A stretch of DNA of 64,000 bases from Eucommia ulmoides (Eukaryota; Streptophyta; Magnoliopsida; Garryales; Eucommiaceae): contig JAENRU010000485.1 in assembly GCA_016647705.1 (NCBI GenBank), forward strand, positions 1 to 64,000. Direction: 5' to 3'. Shown here in pieces: positions 11,373 to 23,700 of this stretch. Both the position numbers and the translations under genes were made by a program. Numbering within the stretch: position 1 is the stretch's first letter; every line of letters begins with the position of its first letter. A model generated the notes under the pieces. It ran no database searches and was not told the origin of the DNA. It saw only the letters and a list, made by a program, of their open reading frames with translations.

Positions 11373-12739
11373 CTATGTACTCACAGAAGAATTGCAGAAC
11401 AAACAGCAATCCCAAAACAAGCTCTCAATTATACTCCCTTCTGCAACCTCAAGCTTCTTACTCTCCTTATTCCATAGATGAACACCAAAGCTTTCACTCC
11501 TTATTTGCTTCAATTTACCAATCAACCATTTCGAATCATCAGAATCACTCTTCGAATTTTCAGAATCGCTTCTACGCCCTCGAAAAAGACGCCCAATTCG
11601 ACTCCAATCAACCGGATAAAACGCCATTGGAGACAACACATTGAATCTAAATCCAGGCCTTCCTTGGATTCTTGAAACAACCCGAGAAACCAAATAAGGC
11701 CCGTTATGGCCCCATTTGTTCCCGTCGAATGTGAGCGCGAATTCTTGGTTGAATTTGTAGAGCAGTGGATGCCCCTTGTCGAATATCATCACTGCATTGT
11801 TCAATCGAGTCCAATTTTTGGATTTGCGATCGATTGTTTGGGCTGCAATTGAGTTTCTGAGATTTGAAAAACTCTTCAAGATTATCATATCCGTGTCAAT
11901 GTAAATCCCACCAAATTTGTATAATAATCCGAGTCTGAGCAAATTCGAGAGGATTTGGCCTAAAGGAACCTCGCCCGGATTGATTTTTCCACTGATTAAT
12001 CGATCAAACCACGATTGAGCAACTGTGTTCTTGAACAAATAACTAAAATCAGGCAAAATCGAAGTAACCCGGAATCCTTTTTCGATGAATGGCTTTAAAA
12101 TTTGAATTCCTCGGCTTGAATCCATGGAATTCGATATGATTATGAGGCATCCATTTGGGTGTGATTTGAAGAGAGACTCTATTGTGAAGAAATCTCTGTT
12201 TGTAAATGATTCCAATGGAGAAATCCAATTCATGAAGAATCGAAACTTACAGGAGTGATTTGATGAATGGAAGAACTGCTTTACTCTCGTCGAGAACTGC
12301 TTGTTCTGAGCCTCCGGTTGCAGAAACTTGAACGCCGGCGAGCTTTTAGGGTTCCCCTCCGGCGGGGTTTCAGCAGAAGAAATTTTCGTGTTAGGCATCA
12401 AACTGTGTGATTTAAAGGGGAAGGGACAAATGGGTTTTTGAAATTAAAGGTGGGTTCTCTTCATTCAACTCGGACATCGCAGAGGAAGATAGCTTTCTAA
12501 AAGAAGAAGAATATACGGATTTTTAACGACTCTCCGGCGATATTTTCCGGCGAGAAATTGGTCGGGTTTTGAGGGATTTTAGCCGGAAAAGAGAGATGAA
12601 GACAGAACATAGATGCGCTGTGATAAACCAGGAGGAGAAGCAAGAGTAGAGAGAGAAGAGTGAAGAGAGATCTCCTGGTTCTCGGCAAACGGAGAATCTG
12701 CCATGGACATGGAGGACTGTAATTGCTGCTGTTTCCCAT
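11373..12739 (-). CDS. GT32 alpha-1,4-glycosyltransferase-like protein (A4GALT/Gb3-synthase family)
   Basis: The main exon (11,373-12,402) encodes an A4GALT-like GT32 catalytic domain. The sugar-binding DXD motif is in GGIYIDTDMIIL (about residues 164-175 of this part), followed by NNAVMIFDKGHPLL, WGHNGPYLVSRV and a C-terminal HLWNKESKKLEV block typical of the Gb3_synth domain. Family members are type II Golgi membrane enzymes that transfer hexose from UDP-sugar; the plant substrate is unknown. The membrane anchor is in another frame upstream: ATG at 12,739, basic RRTRRS-like residues, then a Leu-rich helix (about residues 24-43). A 128-bp intron (12,403-12,530; GT donor, pyrimidine-rich tract, CACAG acceptor) would join the frames into about 412 residues. 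The donor is weak, so a frameshift is the alternative. Many relatives lack introns. A foldback element starts 198 bp upstream of the ATG. Confidence 0.8.
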
Positions 12740-12936
12740 GGGTAAATCTTGAAGCAAATTTGATTTGTGGTGGGTTTCATGGCCGTGGGTTCTTGTTCTT
12801 GGTTCTCTCTGTAAGAAAGGAAGAGAGATGGAGAGAAGGTCGGAGCATTTTTCATCAGTGGCGGTGGCGGCAAAAAGGATATTTAAAAAAATTGAAAAAG
12901 AGTAAAGTATGGAGCTTTGTGAAGGGAATAAATTGG

Positions 12937-12954
12937 AGTTGTTTTCGAAAATAT

Positions 12955-12994
<40 letters not shown>

Positions 12995-15259
12995 TTTTGA
13001 GAACAGACCCTTTTGAACTTATTTACTAAAATAAAGTTACATGGGATTGTGTTCCCTGGGTATTAAACCCGGGGTTCACAATCCCGGGTACAATTTTTTT
13101 TTGTTTTTTTGGTCAGGAATAAACCTGGGGGTATTGTACCCCGGGTACTATTCCAAAAAAAAAAAAAACCAAAAAAATTTGAAGGAGATTTTAATTTACT
13201 CAATATTTTTCAGCAAATTTGAATTAATTATCGGTAGTCTATCGGTATTTTAAATAAATCCAATTTTTTGTGTACATAAATTAAGTTCAAAACACTTCAT
13301 AATGCTTTTTATAATACTAAAAACGGATAAGTGAATGATTTTTAAAAAATTACCAAAGTTGGCCAGATGAGCTGTTTTGATGATGGCGTAATTTTTTTGT
13401 CAATTTAGAGTTAATTAAAGATGGCCTATCCGTAACAGAAATTAGCAGAATTTTTTTTTGTATACAAACTATATTCATAACACTACATAATAAAACTTAG
13501 AACACTAAAAACGGATTAATGAATAATTTTTAAAAAATCGTCAAAGTTTGTCGGATGAATTGTTTCGATGACAATGCAGTTTTTTTGGAAACTTTGAGTT
13601 AATAAAATATGACATATCCATGACAGAAACAAACCTGTTTTTTTTGTATACAAACTACGTTCATACATTAAATAATAAAATCGAGAACACCAAAAACGGA
13701 TTATTGAATAATTTTTAAATAATAGTCAAATTTAGTCGAATGAAGCATAATATTTAAGAAATAATTAACCAACAAAAATCTCTTAAATAATCAGTTTGCC
13801 CGTCAATGCTAATTTAAAAGTTGGGTTTGACTTGAGTCATCACTTTAACTTTCAAAGATTTCAATTTTACCAACGGGACAAAACGCATGTTCGCGACAAG
13901 GATTATAAATTTACTCACCCAACACTTCAAATCCAAAATTGAAGGTGAAAATGGGCTTTATTTGAAAAAATACTTGACCAAACCGCCTGAGTTAGTTTGC
14001 CATGCCTAGATCTCGAAAAAAATACCCAAAATGAAAAACAAATCGCTCCCAACAGACCACCGAGGACAAAGTTATGCCTATCCAAATTTTGAAGGGCAAT
14101 ATAACATTTTTGAAATTTTGAAGAATAATAAAATGTTTTGGAATTTAAGGCCCAAAACAAAATAGATATTTCAAAATAATAGAGATGGTTCAATTGTCAA
14201 GGTGAACCACAAGAGATGCCCATTTTCCTCTTAAAAATGAAGAGTAATGATAGAAATGACAATACGAAAATTGGACACATGATTAAAGGAGTAAACCACA
14301 CTGGATTTTTTGGAATTTTGCAACCCATGATTTGAAATTAAAAAAAAAGAAAAAGAACTGACCTAATACTAAAAAAAAGAAAGTGACCTGAGGACCAGGA
14401 GAAGACATGACATAATTTGTATAAAAAATTATGTCATGTATACAACTCATTCGATTAAGTTTGATGATTATTTAAAAATTATTCACTAGTCCGTTTTTGG
14501 TGTTTTCGATTATATTAGTTAGTGTTATGAACGTAATTTGTATATAAAAAAAATAAAAAATAGGTTCATTTATGTTACGGATATACCATATTTTATTAAC
14601 TCAAAGTTTTCAAAAAAACAACATCATCATCCAAACAACTCATCCGACCAATTTTGACGATTATTTAAAAATTATTCATTTATCCGTTTTTAGCGTTCTA
14701 AGCTTTATTATGTAGTGTAATAATGAATATAATTTGTATACAAAAAAATTAAGTTCATTTCTGTTACGGATAGACCATTTTTTGTTAACTCTAAATTGAC
14801 GAAAAAATTACGCCGTCATCGAAACAGCTCATCTGGCCAACTTTGACGATTTTTTAAAAATTATTCACTTGTCCGTTTTTAGTGTTGTAAAAAATATTAT
14901 GAAATATTTTCATTTAATTTATGCATAAAAAAATTGGATTTATTTAAAATACCGATAGACCGCCAATAATTAATTCAAAGTTGCCGAAAATATTAATTAA
15001 TTCACATCTCTCCTTCAATTTTTTTTTTTTTTAAAATAGTAACCGGGGTACAGTACCCCGATACTGTTTAGAACCTAGGGTACAGTATCCCGAGTTTATT
15101 CCTGACCTAAAGAAAAAAAAAATTGTACCCGGGGTTGCGAACCCCGGGTTTAATACCCGGGAAACACATCCCTAGGTAACTTTATTTTGGTAAATAAGTT
15201 CAAAAGGATCTGTTCTCAGTAATTTTTTTTAAAAAAATAAAATATTTTCGAAAACAACT
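12937..15259. mobile_element. 2.3-kb foldback DNA element with ~820-bp inverted arms, upstream of the glycosyltransferase
   Basis: The ends are AGTTGTTTTCGAAAATATT (12,937) and its reverse complement ending at 15,259. The arms (about 12,937-13,760 and 14,440-15,259) are inverted copies. The outer ~230 bp of each carries CCCGGG-centred palindromes (ACCCGGGGTT, GGTACCCCGG). The inner part has three tandem units of ~187 bp, marked by AAAACGGAT at 13,321, 13,508 and 13,693 and mirrored at 14,491, 14,683 and 14,872. The ~690-bp centre holds no convincing gene. The layout (long TIR with palindromes, then subterminal repeats) resembles the MULE at 27.6-39.0 kb, so a non-autonomous Mutator-like element is my inference. 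No clear target-site duplication was seen. Confidence 0.8.
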
Positions 15260-15265
15260 CGTGTT

Positions 15266-15613
15266 ATTTGCCTTTTATCCCCTTTATTTTTATTTTTTAT
15301 CTTATTTCATTTTGTGTGCCTCTATTTTAAAAAACTACAATTTACACCCTTCTAATTGGGGTTGGTCATGGGCCTGGAGGCCACCTAGCCCGATATCTTT
15401 TTTTTAGGGCTTGGTCTTAAGTTTTGAACCCATGTGTATGGTAAGGGCCTTAAGTTTTTTAGGTTTTACTCTCCTCTCAATCTTTTGATATATTTTTTTT
15501 GTGTACGAAAATGTGAGTTTCAAAGAGTTGAAGGGGGTGATGTGCAGTTTTTTTAGAGTTGAAGGGTTAAAAGTGAAACAAGATCAAAGTAAGAGAGGGT
15601 AAAAGGCAATTAT
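15266..15613. mobile_element. Foldback MITE, ~348 bp
   Basis: Both ends read ATTGCCTTTTANCC inward, and the inverted arms extend about 95 bp (blocks like TTGATCTTGTTTCA, then AAAAACTNCANNTNACACCC). It lies 6 bp beyond the foldback element. Related one-armed sequence (TTTTACCCCCTCTAGTTTGATC) occurs in both RLP flanks at about 4,350 and 63,640, so this is a small repeat family in the region. No coding sequence is present. Confidence 0.7.
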
Positions 15614-16783
15614 TATTTTTTTAACTTTTTTAAAATAGGTTGCCTTGGATCCTATCATGATAAGATTGAGAGAGGTGATTTTTATCATTATCTCCACCTC
15701 AATTTTTTTATTCATTCTTTTTTAGGATGTCGGCACTTAAATTATCAAAAAAATTGTATTTTATGTGTTGTTTTTGTAATCAATTATGTCCGCGTAGTTT
15801 AAATTGAAGTGCAAGTGTTGAAATTTTTGTTAAAGTTAATGATCAAACTTTAAAAAATAAAAATTATCCATCAATCTTTATATTGATTAAGGTAGAGTTT
15901 GATAATATCTGTTTGCATTTTCGATCCAGGATATAAAAGATAATTGATAATTTTATTATTAATTGTTAATTACAACAAAGTGATGTAGTGTCTACTTTTT
16001 TGTTTTTGATGAAGACAAAAATTAGTGGAGTTCATAATTAATTGGAATTGATGGATAATTTTATTAACAATTGTTAATTATTAAAATTAGTGTTAAGACT
16101 TTTTGGCTATAATAATTGTTAATTTATTAAATTTTTTTTTTGGTAGGGCGTTAATTAATTAATTGTTGATTAATAAAGTTAGTGTTTATTAGTCTTTATT
16201 AATTAATTAAACGCTAATTTTATTCTGTTGGTGGAAATGTTAATTAATTTTATTTTGGATTAGATTGATATTTATTGTTCTGTGTTTTCATTTTGCAAGA
16301 ACCTGATATGCGGAGATATAGCCAATAAATATAATTTAAATAGAGGTAATTATTCAGCCTTTTTTTTTTGGTTTGTTGTTGATAATATTTAAATGTTAAT
16401 TATTGTTGAATTACTAATCGATAAACAACCAATCGATAAACACGAAGTTTTTCGAACAAAAATTCTCAAATTTCTGTTTTTGTTGTCTGTTGCCAGAATT
16501 TTGTTTTATGTTGCCAGATTTCTATTCCGCTCAAGCCTGGAACTACCGTGTACACATATGAACTCCATGAAAAAAAAAAATCTTATATTTTTTGTTGGTG
16601 TTGTTTGCTTAGTGTTACAATTCCAATCAATTTTAGGGGGAGCGCTTTTAATTGCCAAATGAAACCTAATTAGAATTTCAAAAACTAAGAACAAAATTGA
16701 ATAGATGGTGTTTCTTTAGTGCTTTCGTTCCAAGCCAAGTTTTTGTTCTGTTCTGTTCTTGATTTTTTTTTTATTCCAATTTT
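15614..16783. other. AT-rich spacer
   Basis: This is mostly TAATTGTTAATTA-type sequence with poly(T) runs. I see no gene. A short plus-strand ORF at 16,393-16,662 has no recognisable features and composition like the spacer. Confidence 0.5.
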
Positions 16784-17305
16784 TTGCTATGTTTGTCTTG
16801 CGATCTCTCTATGAAATCCACACGCTCGGCGATGGCGATGGGCTTAGACGATGTTCGGCGGTTGTTGAATCTTCGATCTACCGCAGTAATCTACGCTATG
16901 TATGGACGACCACCGGCGATTGTTGAATCTTCGACCTGCTGCCGTAATTTCCGCTATCGCCATTGATTCATCTAGGATCCATAGGATCTAAGCGAGTAAG
17001 GTCCTAGCTTTGAACGATCGGCGGTGATGTTGTTCGTTTTGGTGGTGTTGTTTGCTTTGATGGTGTTGTTCGGCAGTGTATTGTTTGGTTTGGCGGTGTT
17101 GAGTGGCTGGCGATGACAATTTACGCTCCCTTGAGCAGATCTGAGCCATGGTGTTGTTGTTTGGTGGTGTATTGTTTGGTTCGACGGTGTTGAGTGGCTG
17201 GCGATGATGATTCATGCTCCTTTGATCAGATCTGAGCTATGGTGGTGTTGTTCGGCGGTGTATTATTTGGTTTGAAGATGTTGAGTCACTAGTGATGATG
17301 ATTCA
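16784..17305. repeat. GC-richer gene-like tract with a 91-bp tandem repeat, target of a solo LTR
   Basis: From about 17,040 a 91-bp unit repeats. The landmark GAGTGGCTGGCGATGA occurs at 17,101 and 17,192, with a diverged version at 17,283. Other blocks are GTTGTTTGGTGGTGTATTG and CAGATCTGAG. The third unit is interrupted by solo LTR A at 17,306. Related GGTGTTGTTCGG... sequence recurs at 20,462-20,510, 49,715-49,860 and 50,150-50,310, so it is a dispersed repeat and not unique gene sequence. The 60-75-codon frames here run through the repeat and are not supported as genes. Confidence 0.6.
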
Positions 17306-18954
17306 TGTCACAACCCGTCCCGAACACCTGTCATCCTGAGACTGGCGTGACTACAACATGACATCACAAAAAAAAAAACCCAAATAACTAATGAATGACA
17401 ATATACACACACTTAATAATACAAACATTTATTATGGGGGACACACCCGTCCCGAAATTTTTCCTAACTAAAAATATTTATCCATGAACCTTTTATAGGT
17501 TCGCCTTTGATAGCTTCTCTCAATCGCCCATATGACTCCATCACATAACTCTATCTAATGCCAGTAGGGGATCGACTCCTAACTGTTTCACTTGCGAGTG
17601 TACTGCCTTCTTAGTAAAAACTATTTTCTACATAATAACAATAATACCTTCTAAATAATACAACATTTAAATGGATCAAGCGTAAATATATAAACACCAT
17701 ACAGCTGGAAAAATCTCCAGTATATAAGCAGTGAAAATAAAACGATATAAATAAGTTACATTCAGTATAAAATAAGACAATCACCATATATATAATAAAT
17801 CACCAAATACTAAATTAAAACACCACATCACTACACCACCGGCTAGCCATAGTGATCGTTTAACCTCACGATCGAGAGTTGCAACGGTACCGTAACTATC
17901 TGTAGGATATGCCTTCCTAGCGGACCTAACTGCGCAGATCACTGTCTACCGGACGTCTCCGGAGGCCAATAATATAAATCACCACATAATGTCAATCACC
18001 ATAATAAATATCCATCTGCCGGACCACCCTCCGGACAGACCATAATATGAATCACCACCTGTCGGACCACCCTCCGGACATAACATCATAAACTATGGTA
18101 TAGTCAACTCAATAATATCATCACTAAATCACAAATAAATATCCATCTGCCGGACCACCCTCCGGACATACCATAATATAAATCACCACCGCATTAATAT
18201 CGTAAAAAATCACCAACGTCCACCTCTTTTTCGCAAAACCAACTTTTAAATTTGAAAAATCATATTTTTTACTTTTGATTGAAAACCGTCTAATTTTAAC
18301 AGAACCCTTTTCCCCCTCTCTATTTTTATGAAAACCAAATATTTTCTATCCTCTTTTAAAATCACCATATTTTAATGAAAATCCATTTCCGCCAACTCAC
18401 CCAAAATCCAACAGAAATTTATTAAATATCCTTTTTTTTCTGAAACCAATACAATTCCCCAAAAATTTGTTTCACTAACTCATTCCAAAAACCTGCTTGA
18501 TCCATTATTATTTTGAAATCATACAGTGGAAGTAAACACAGATTTCATCATATGTGTATATAAAAATAGTTTGGCAAGAAGACAGTACACTTACCTGATA
18601 TTTTGCTTTTCAAAAGCTCCTCCGACTAACCGCTATTGAACTCCTGATAATTTTGAACCTATTTGTGACAGAAATTAAATTAATATTTTATGTAGAAATA
18701 TCCTAACCATGCCATGAAATCCTAATTTCCGAAATTTTCCTGTTTCCCGTATTTTCTTTAGGAATATTTTCCTTTAGTTAGCATCGTTCCGTTACGTTTT
18801 ACTATATATAAACTTTGTTCCTATAAACGATCTCATTATTTGTTTTTCGTCATTTCGACAACTTCGACTCTAGTAATTAAATTGAAAAATCATGTAATTT
18901 TAACGAGAAACGTTACCCGCTCCCAATCGATTGTCGACCTCAACACGAATTCCT

Positions 18955-19140
18955 TGATTTTTGCTTACTGCTGTCTACCGCCTAAGTGGACGATCCACCG
19001 CCTAGGCGAACGAGTTCCTTTACAGTTCTGAGTTACACACTGACGACCCACCGCCTAGGCGAGAAACTTCTGCCTAGGCGAACTTTCTCTCATTCTGCAC
19101 ACTGATCTACCACCGTCTAGGCGAACTTTCCACCGCTTAA
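18955..19140. repeat. Cluster of CGCCTAGGCG palindromes in LTR A
   Basis: The decamer CGCCTAGGCG, or versions with one or two changes, recurs at least six times in about 180 bp, usually as CCACCGCCTAGGCGAAC. The sibling LTR has a matching cluster at about 24,965-25,110. The inverted LTR C lacks an evident cluster, so the motif varies within the family. Confidence 0.7.
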
Positions 19141-19739
19141 GCGGACGCTCCTCCTCCTTTCTGCTCTGTTTTGTCAATTTTCCAGCCGACCACTCTCTCT
19201 CTCCTCACTAACTTCGGCAGTCACCACCACCAATTGCAACGATCACCCACACATACACACAAAAACACACATACACATACAGCAGCTCACGCACGCACCA
19301 AGAACAACCGATTCGGAACACACACACGTTCGATCAAATACAGACATACACCGACGGCAGCACCAACCCGAACCAGAAAACACACACACACACACACCTT
19401 CACGGCCAAACAAATGAAGAAATACACTCACACACATGCACGCAGCACACACATATACACAACAGCACCCTTGACGGACGGATGGTGACGACCCGCTGCA
19501 GGCAAAACAGAGCATATACACACAACACACACTGCAGAAAAATGGAACAACACACACACACACACGGCACATATCTCATCCTCCCAACAGAAATAGACAC
19601 ACACAACAGCAGCACCCCCTATCGGCGAACTAAACTGCTGACCCAACCTATCTTTCTCTTCCCTTCTCTTCGGTTCTCCTTTCTCTTCCCCGTTCCTTCT
19701 CTTTCTCTTCTTCGCGATCTTCTTCAATCCTTCTCCCGA

Positions 19740-19740
<1 letters not shown>

Positions 19741-19776
<36 letters not shown>

Positions 19777-19777
19777 G
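19741..19777 (+). promoter_or_regulatory. Candidate LTR promoter: CT-rich patch followed by TATA run
   Basis: A run of CT dinucleotides (19,741-19,762) is followed directly by alternating TA (19,763-19,775), about 335 bp before the LTR end. Plant core promoters often combine a TATA box with a pyrimidine patch, and in an LTR this would be the U3/R boundary. The sibling LTR has a similar TATA run at about 25,670-25,682, also near its 3' end. Position and composition are the only evidence. Confidence 0.35.
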
Positions 19778-20009
19778 AGCTCACTGGCCGGACAAAGCCC
19801 ATGCCACCCCCTTAACACTTCACCAACTCCCCTTCTCTCTCTCTATAAAATGAAGATATTTTTTTGTAATATTACACAAACCTCCCCTTATATTATGTTG
19901 GGCAGCAATTAAACCCAAACTATATTTTAATGTTTATACAAAATTTCAATACAACCCCCTAAAATTTCAATTCACAAAATAAATATCGAAATCTACCCCG
20001 GTATATTTT

Positions 20010-20051
<42 letters not shown>

Positions 20052-20114
20052 TTTTGAAATATTAAAATGCGACTTGAATTTTATGTAGGTCAAAAGTCGG
20101 GGTTTTACAATTCA

Positions 20115-20785
20115 TCTGCGAATTGAAGGTTTTGTGCAACTACTTACGATTAGTGTTTCTGTTATGTTCTATTCTGTTATGATGAGCAGACCTTCTAGGT
20201 GAACTCATATTTTAATTCTTATCTGTTGAATGCATCGTTGTTACAAGTTGAATTGAAATTGAGAATTCAGTTTGTTCTTGAGGTTTATTTCTCTGTTTCA
20301 TCATTTGGTATCTTCAATGTAGATCTCTACTTGAGTTCTCAATTTCAGTTTTTGTTTCATCATTTGGTTTTTTCATTGTTGATGATTACCCACAATTTCA
20401 ATTTTCTCAATTTCAGTTTGCACTTGAATATTCAAATGATTTCTTCTCAAATTCTTAATTTGTGATGTTCGTTTTGGTGGTGTTGTTCACTTTGATAGTG
20501 GCGTTTGGCAGTAGATATTACTATTCCTATATTTCTTATTTGCTTTAGTGCTCTGAAATTTGGTTTCATTTATTTAGGATGAAGGTAATATTTTTTAGCA
20601 ATTTTTTTTCCCTTGTCGAGACCTTGACTTACAATGCCTTACCATATCTATTTGATTGTTCAAATCAAATATACCTGATGAGGTTTTAATTGTTGTTAAT
20701 CAGGTTGCTGATTTATCCCATTGAATCTTATCACTTCAACCAGGTTCTCTTCAATTTCTGTTGAATTTTTTATTTGTTGTTGATT
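20115..20785. other. Spacer between LTR A and the nested LTR pair
   Basis: This holds T-rich, weakly gene-like sequence and a short copy of the GTTTTGGTGGTGTTGTTC repeat (about 20,470). A block beginning GATTTATCCCATTGAATC at about 20,713 recurs right after the LTR pair at 25,882. I see no supported gene; an 88-codon plus-strand frame (20,199-20,465) shows no features. Confidence 0.45.
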
Positions 20786-23700
20786 TGTCACAACCCATCT
20801 CGGACACCCGTCTTCCCGGGGCCGGCGTAACGACAACACATCAACTGAATGCCAAACCAACACACAGAACGACAATATACATACAACTATATAGCACCAA
20901 AATATAAGTATCCATATACAAATTATCTACTATGGGGACATACCCATCCCCAAATATAGGAACAACTATAATAAATACCGTGAACCTCTCACCGATTCAC
21001 CCCAGACAACTTATCTTAAAAAACTACACTCGACTCCATCGTAGATGTAAGACCTCAATCGTAGCATGTACGTCATTTCAGTGATATTTTAGAGTAATTG
21101 TGAAAATTCGGGGTGAAACTAGGACAATTAAAAATTCAAATAGAAAGTCTAGGGGTCAAATTGAAAATATAGAAACAGTAAATCCCAATTTAGGGAGGTA
21201 AATTGATATTTAACTTTTAAATGAAACTTTCAGAGGGTGAAATTGAAAATCTTAGAAACTTTTAAAACTTGAAAAGGATTAAAAGTAAGGTTTAAAGGAA
21301 GTTGAGGGAGGAAAGAGAAATTAAGTTAAAAAAAAAATTATCATATATATATATATACACATAAATCGGCGGTCGGAGGAGCAACTAGCCGGTAGGGAGT
21401 TGGAGAGAAAAACGACGTGGCACGCTTGGATTAAATCAACCCACTAAAATCATGCATGTGAAAGGATCAAGGAACTCATGATCGAGGGTCGGGAATCCAT
21501 TCTGAAAATGAGAGGAAAATCTAGAGAGAGAGAGGGTTCGGTTGGTGCTCCGATTGTCGCCGGAAGGGGTGTCGCTGTTCGGGCCGGTGGTGTGTGTTGC
21601 TGCTGTAGTGGGTATGTGAGAATTCTTTAGTGTGTATATGATCGGATGGGTGTGTGTGTCTCACGTGGGTATGCCGTTCTGATCGCCGACGATCGTGTGT
21701 ATGTATGGGATGTCCGTTCGTCGGGCGTGCATGTGCTTTGTCTGTCGTTCAGCCCGTCGTTCAGCCGGAGTATGCATGTGTGTTCTGTTCATCGGTAGTG
21801 CGTCATTCATCCGTCGTGGGTACTCTGTTATGTTCGGCCGGCAATCGCATGCCTGTGTGTATGTCGCTGCTCGTTTGGTGGCGTGAGGGTATTGCCGGCG
21901 TATGTGGGTTGTTGATCGTCGGTATTGTCGGAAGTGTGTGAGTACTGGCAGTAAACCCAGAACCAGGAGCAGAGGAGAGAGAGAGAGAGAGAGAGAGAGG
22001 TCTACGTGAAGGGGCGTTCGTTGGTTTTGTTCGGTCGGTGGATGTGTGGGTGGGCGGCCATCGGCCGTCTGTGACGGTGTGCGTAGGTGGGTTCTGCCTT
22101 GCCGACGTGTGGTGCGTGGCCGGTCAATGGACACCCAAAACAACAAACAGAAACGGGAAGTAGAAATGGGAAACGGGGAAGAAGAGAAAAAAAAAGGGGG
22201 GGGGGGGAAATTTGCAGAAACCACCCCGGGAAAATCTAAAACCGATCACGTGATGGCCAAACGACTTGGAAACAGGTGAAATTTCAATCGATGAATAATT
22301 TTCATGAAATTAAATTTTCTCTAGCGTTACAAATCCTAAAATTTTAATAATTTCGTAACGATTAATTACTTTTAATTACGTGGGGCATAAAATAGTAACG
22401 ATTCGAAATATAGAGTCTGCATTGCACGATTAGGATGTTTTAGAGAAGATATTAATTTAGGCTCTGTTACTATTAGATTCGCAGGCACTAGTGTCCTGAT
22501 AGATTATGGTCAGGGAAGGTTTGGGAGAGCGGATAACGAGGTGAGTGTACTGTCTTCTTGCAAAATTATTTTTGTATATGTATGATGAAATGTTGGTTTA
22601 CTTAAACCGTATGATTTTATAAATTATATGGATCAAGCAGGAGGTGGGTGAGTTGGTAAACTGGATTTCCGGAAGATTTAAGTGGTTTTCGAAATGAAGT
22701 TGAAAAAGAATTTTTGTTGGAGTTGGTAAAATCAGACGGTGTTTTTAAAAGAGAATAGAAAAATCTATTTCCTAGAAATGCCTGGTTTTCTAAAAATAAA
22801 GGGTGAAAAAGTGATTTTAATAAAATCAGATGTTTTCTTTAAAAGAAAGTGTGATATATGATTTCTGGATTTAAAAGTTGATTTTGAGAAAAAGCGATAG
22901 ACATGGTAATTTGACGATGTTGAGCAGACGATAGTTTATTGAGTTGTGATTCGATGATGCTGTATTTGATTTGACGATACCATAGTATTTATCTATTTCG
23001 GTAGGGTGATATTATCTACTTCGGCGGAGTGATGTTTATCTGCTTCGGCAGAGTGATGTTAGACGTTTATACTGCGAAGTGATTATTTGCTTCGGCGGAG
23101 TGATGGGTGTTCGTAGGAAGGCATATCCTACGGATGGTACGGTACCGTTGCAAACTCCCGATCGTGAGGTTAAAACGATCACTAGGGCTGGCCAGCGTGT
23201 GTGTGTTTGAGAAGATATTTTGAGATGTGGTAATTTACTTATACTGAGTGATTTATTATTTACTATGGTGATTGGCATGATTCTTATACTAAATGATTTT
23301 GCATGGAACTTATATGTAGTGCTTTATTCTCACTGCTAATATTATGAAAACCTTTGCAAGCTACGTAATATTTACATATTTAAGCTTGATCCATTTAGAT
23401 GTTGTAGAATAAACTATTATTACTATAAAAATGTTTTACTAAGAAGGCAGTACACTTGCAGGTACAACGGCTAGGAGTCGGTCCCCTACTGGCACTAGGT
23501 AGAGCTACATGAGGGAGTCATATAGGCGTTTGAGAGAAGCTGTCAAAGGCGAACCTATAAAAGGTTCATGGATAAACACTTTTTGTTAATATAAATTTGG
23601 GACGGGTGTGTCTTCCATAATAGATGTTTGTATTATACGGTGGGTGTATATTGTCATTCATTTGGTAATTTGGGTATTGGTGATGTCATGTTGTAGTCAC

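Larger units (their letters stand above)
17301..20114 (+). mobile_element. Solo LTR A of a long-LTR retrotransposon, 2804 bp, with ATTCA target-site duplication
   Basis: The LTR (17,306-20,109) begins TGTCACAACCCGTCCC and ends GTCGGGGTTTTACA, with TG...CA termini. It is flanked by the exact 5-bp repeat ATTCA (17,301-17,305 and 20,110-20,114). There is no internal region, so it is a solo LTR left by recombination between two LTRs. Inside are a repeated TGCCGGACCACCCTCCGGAC block (18,010-18,170), a cluster of CGCCTAGGCG palindromes (18,960-19,140), CA-rich microsatellites (19,240-19,600) and a (CT)n-TATA tract (19,741-19,777). The start motif and length fit Ty3/gypsy-type LTRs. Without pol sequence the lineage is inference. 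Confidence 0.9.

Noticed and set aside
13927-14193. 88-codon minus-strand ORF in the centre of the foldback element
   Set aside because: No family resemblance and AT-driven composition. I cannot tell it from chance.
19171-19778. Several ORFs of 63-109 codons on both strands
   Set aside because: They come from CA/GT microsatellites inside solo LTR A, which leave all frames open.
21654-22279. Overlapping ORFs, including one of 187 codons on the minus strand
   Set aside because: They lie in GT- and GA-rich sequence of solo LTR C. No domain is seen and sibling LTRs do not keep the frames.
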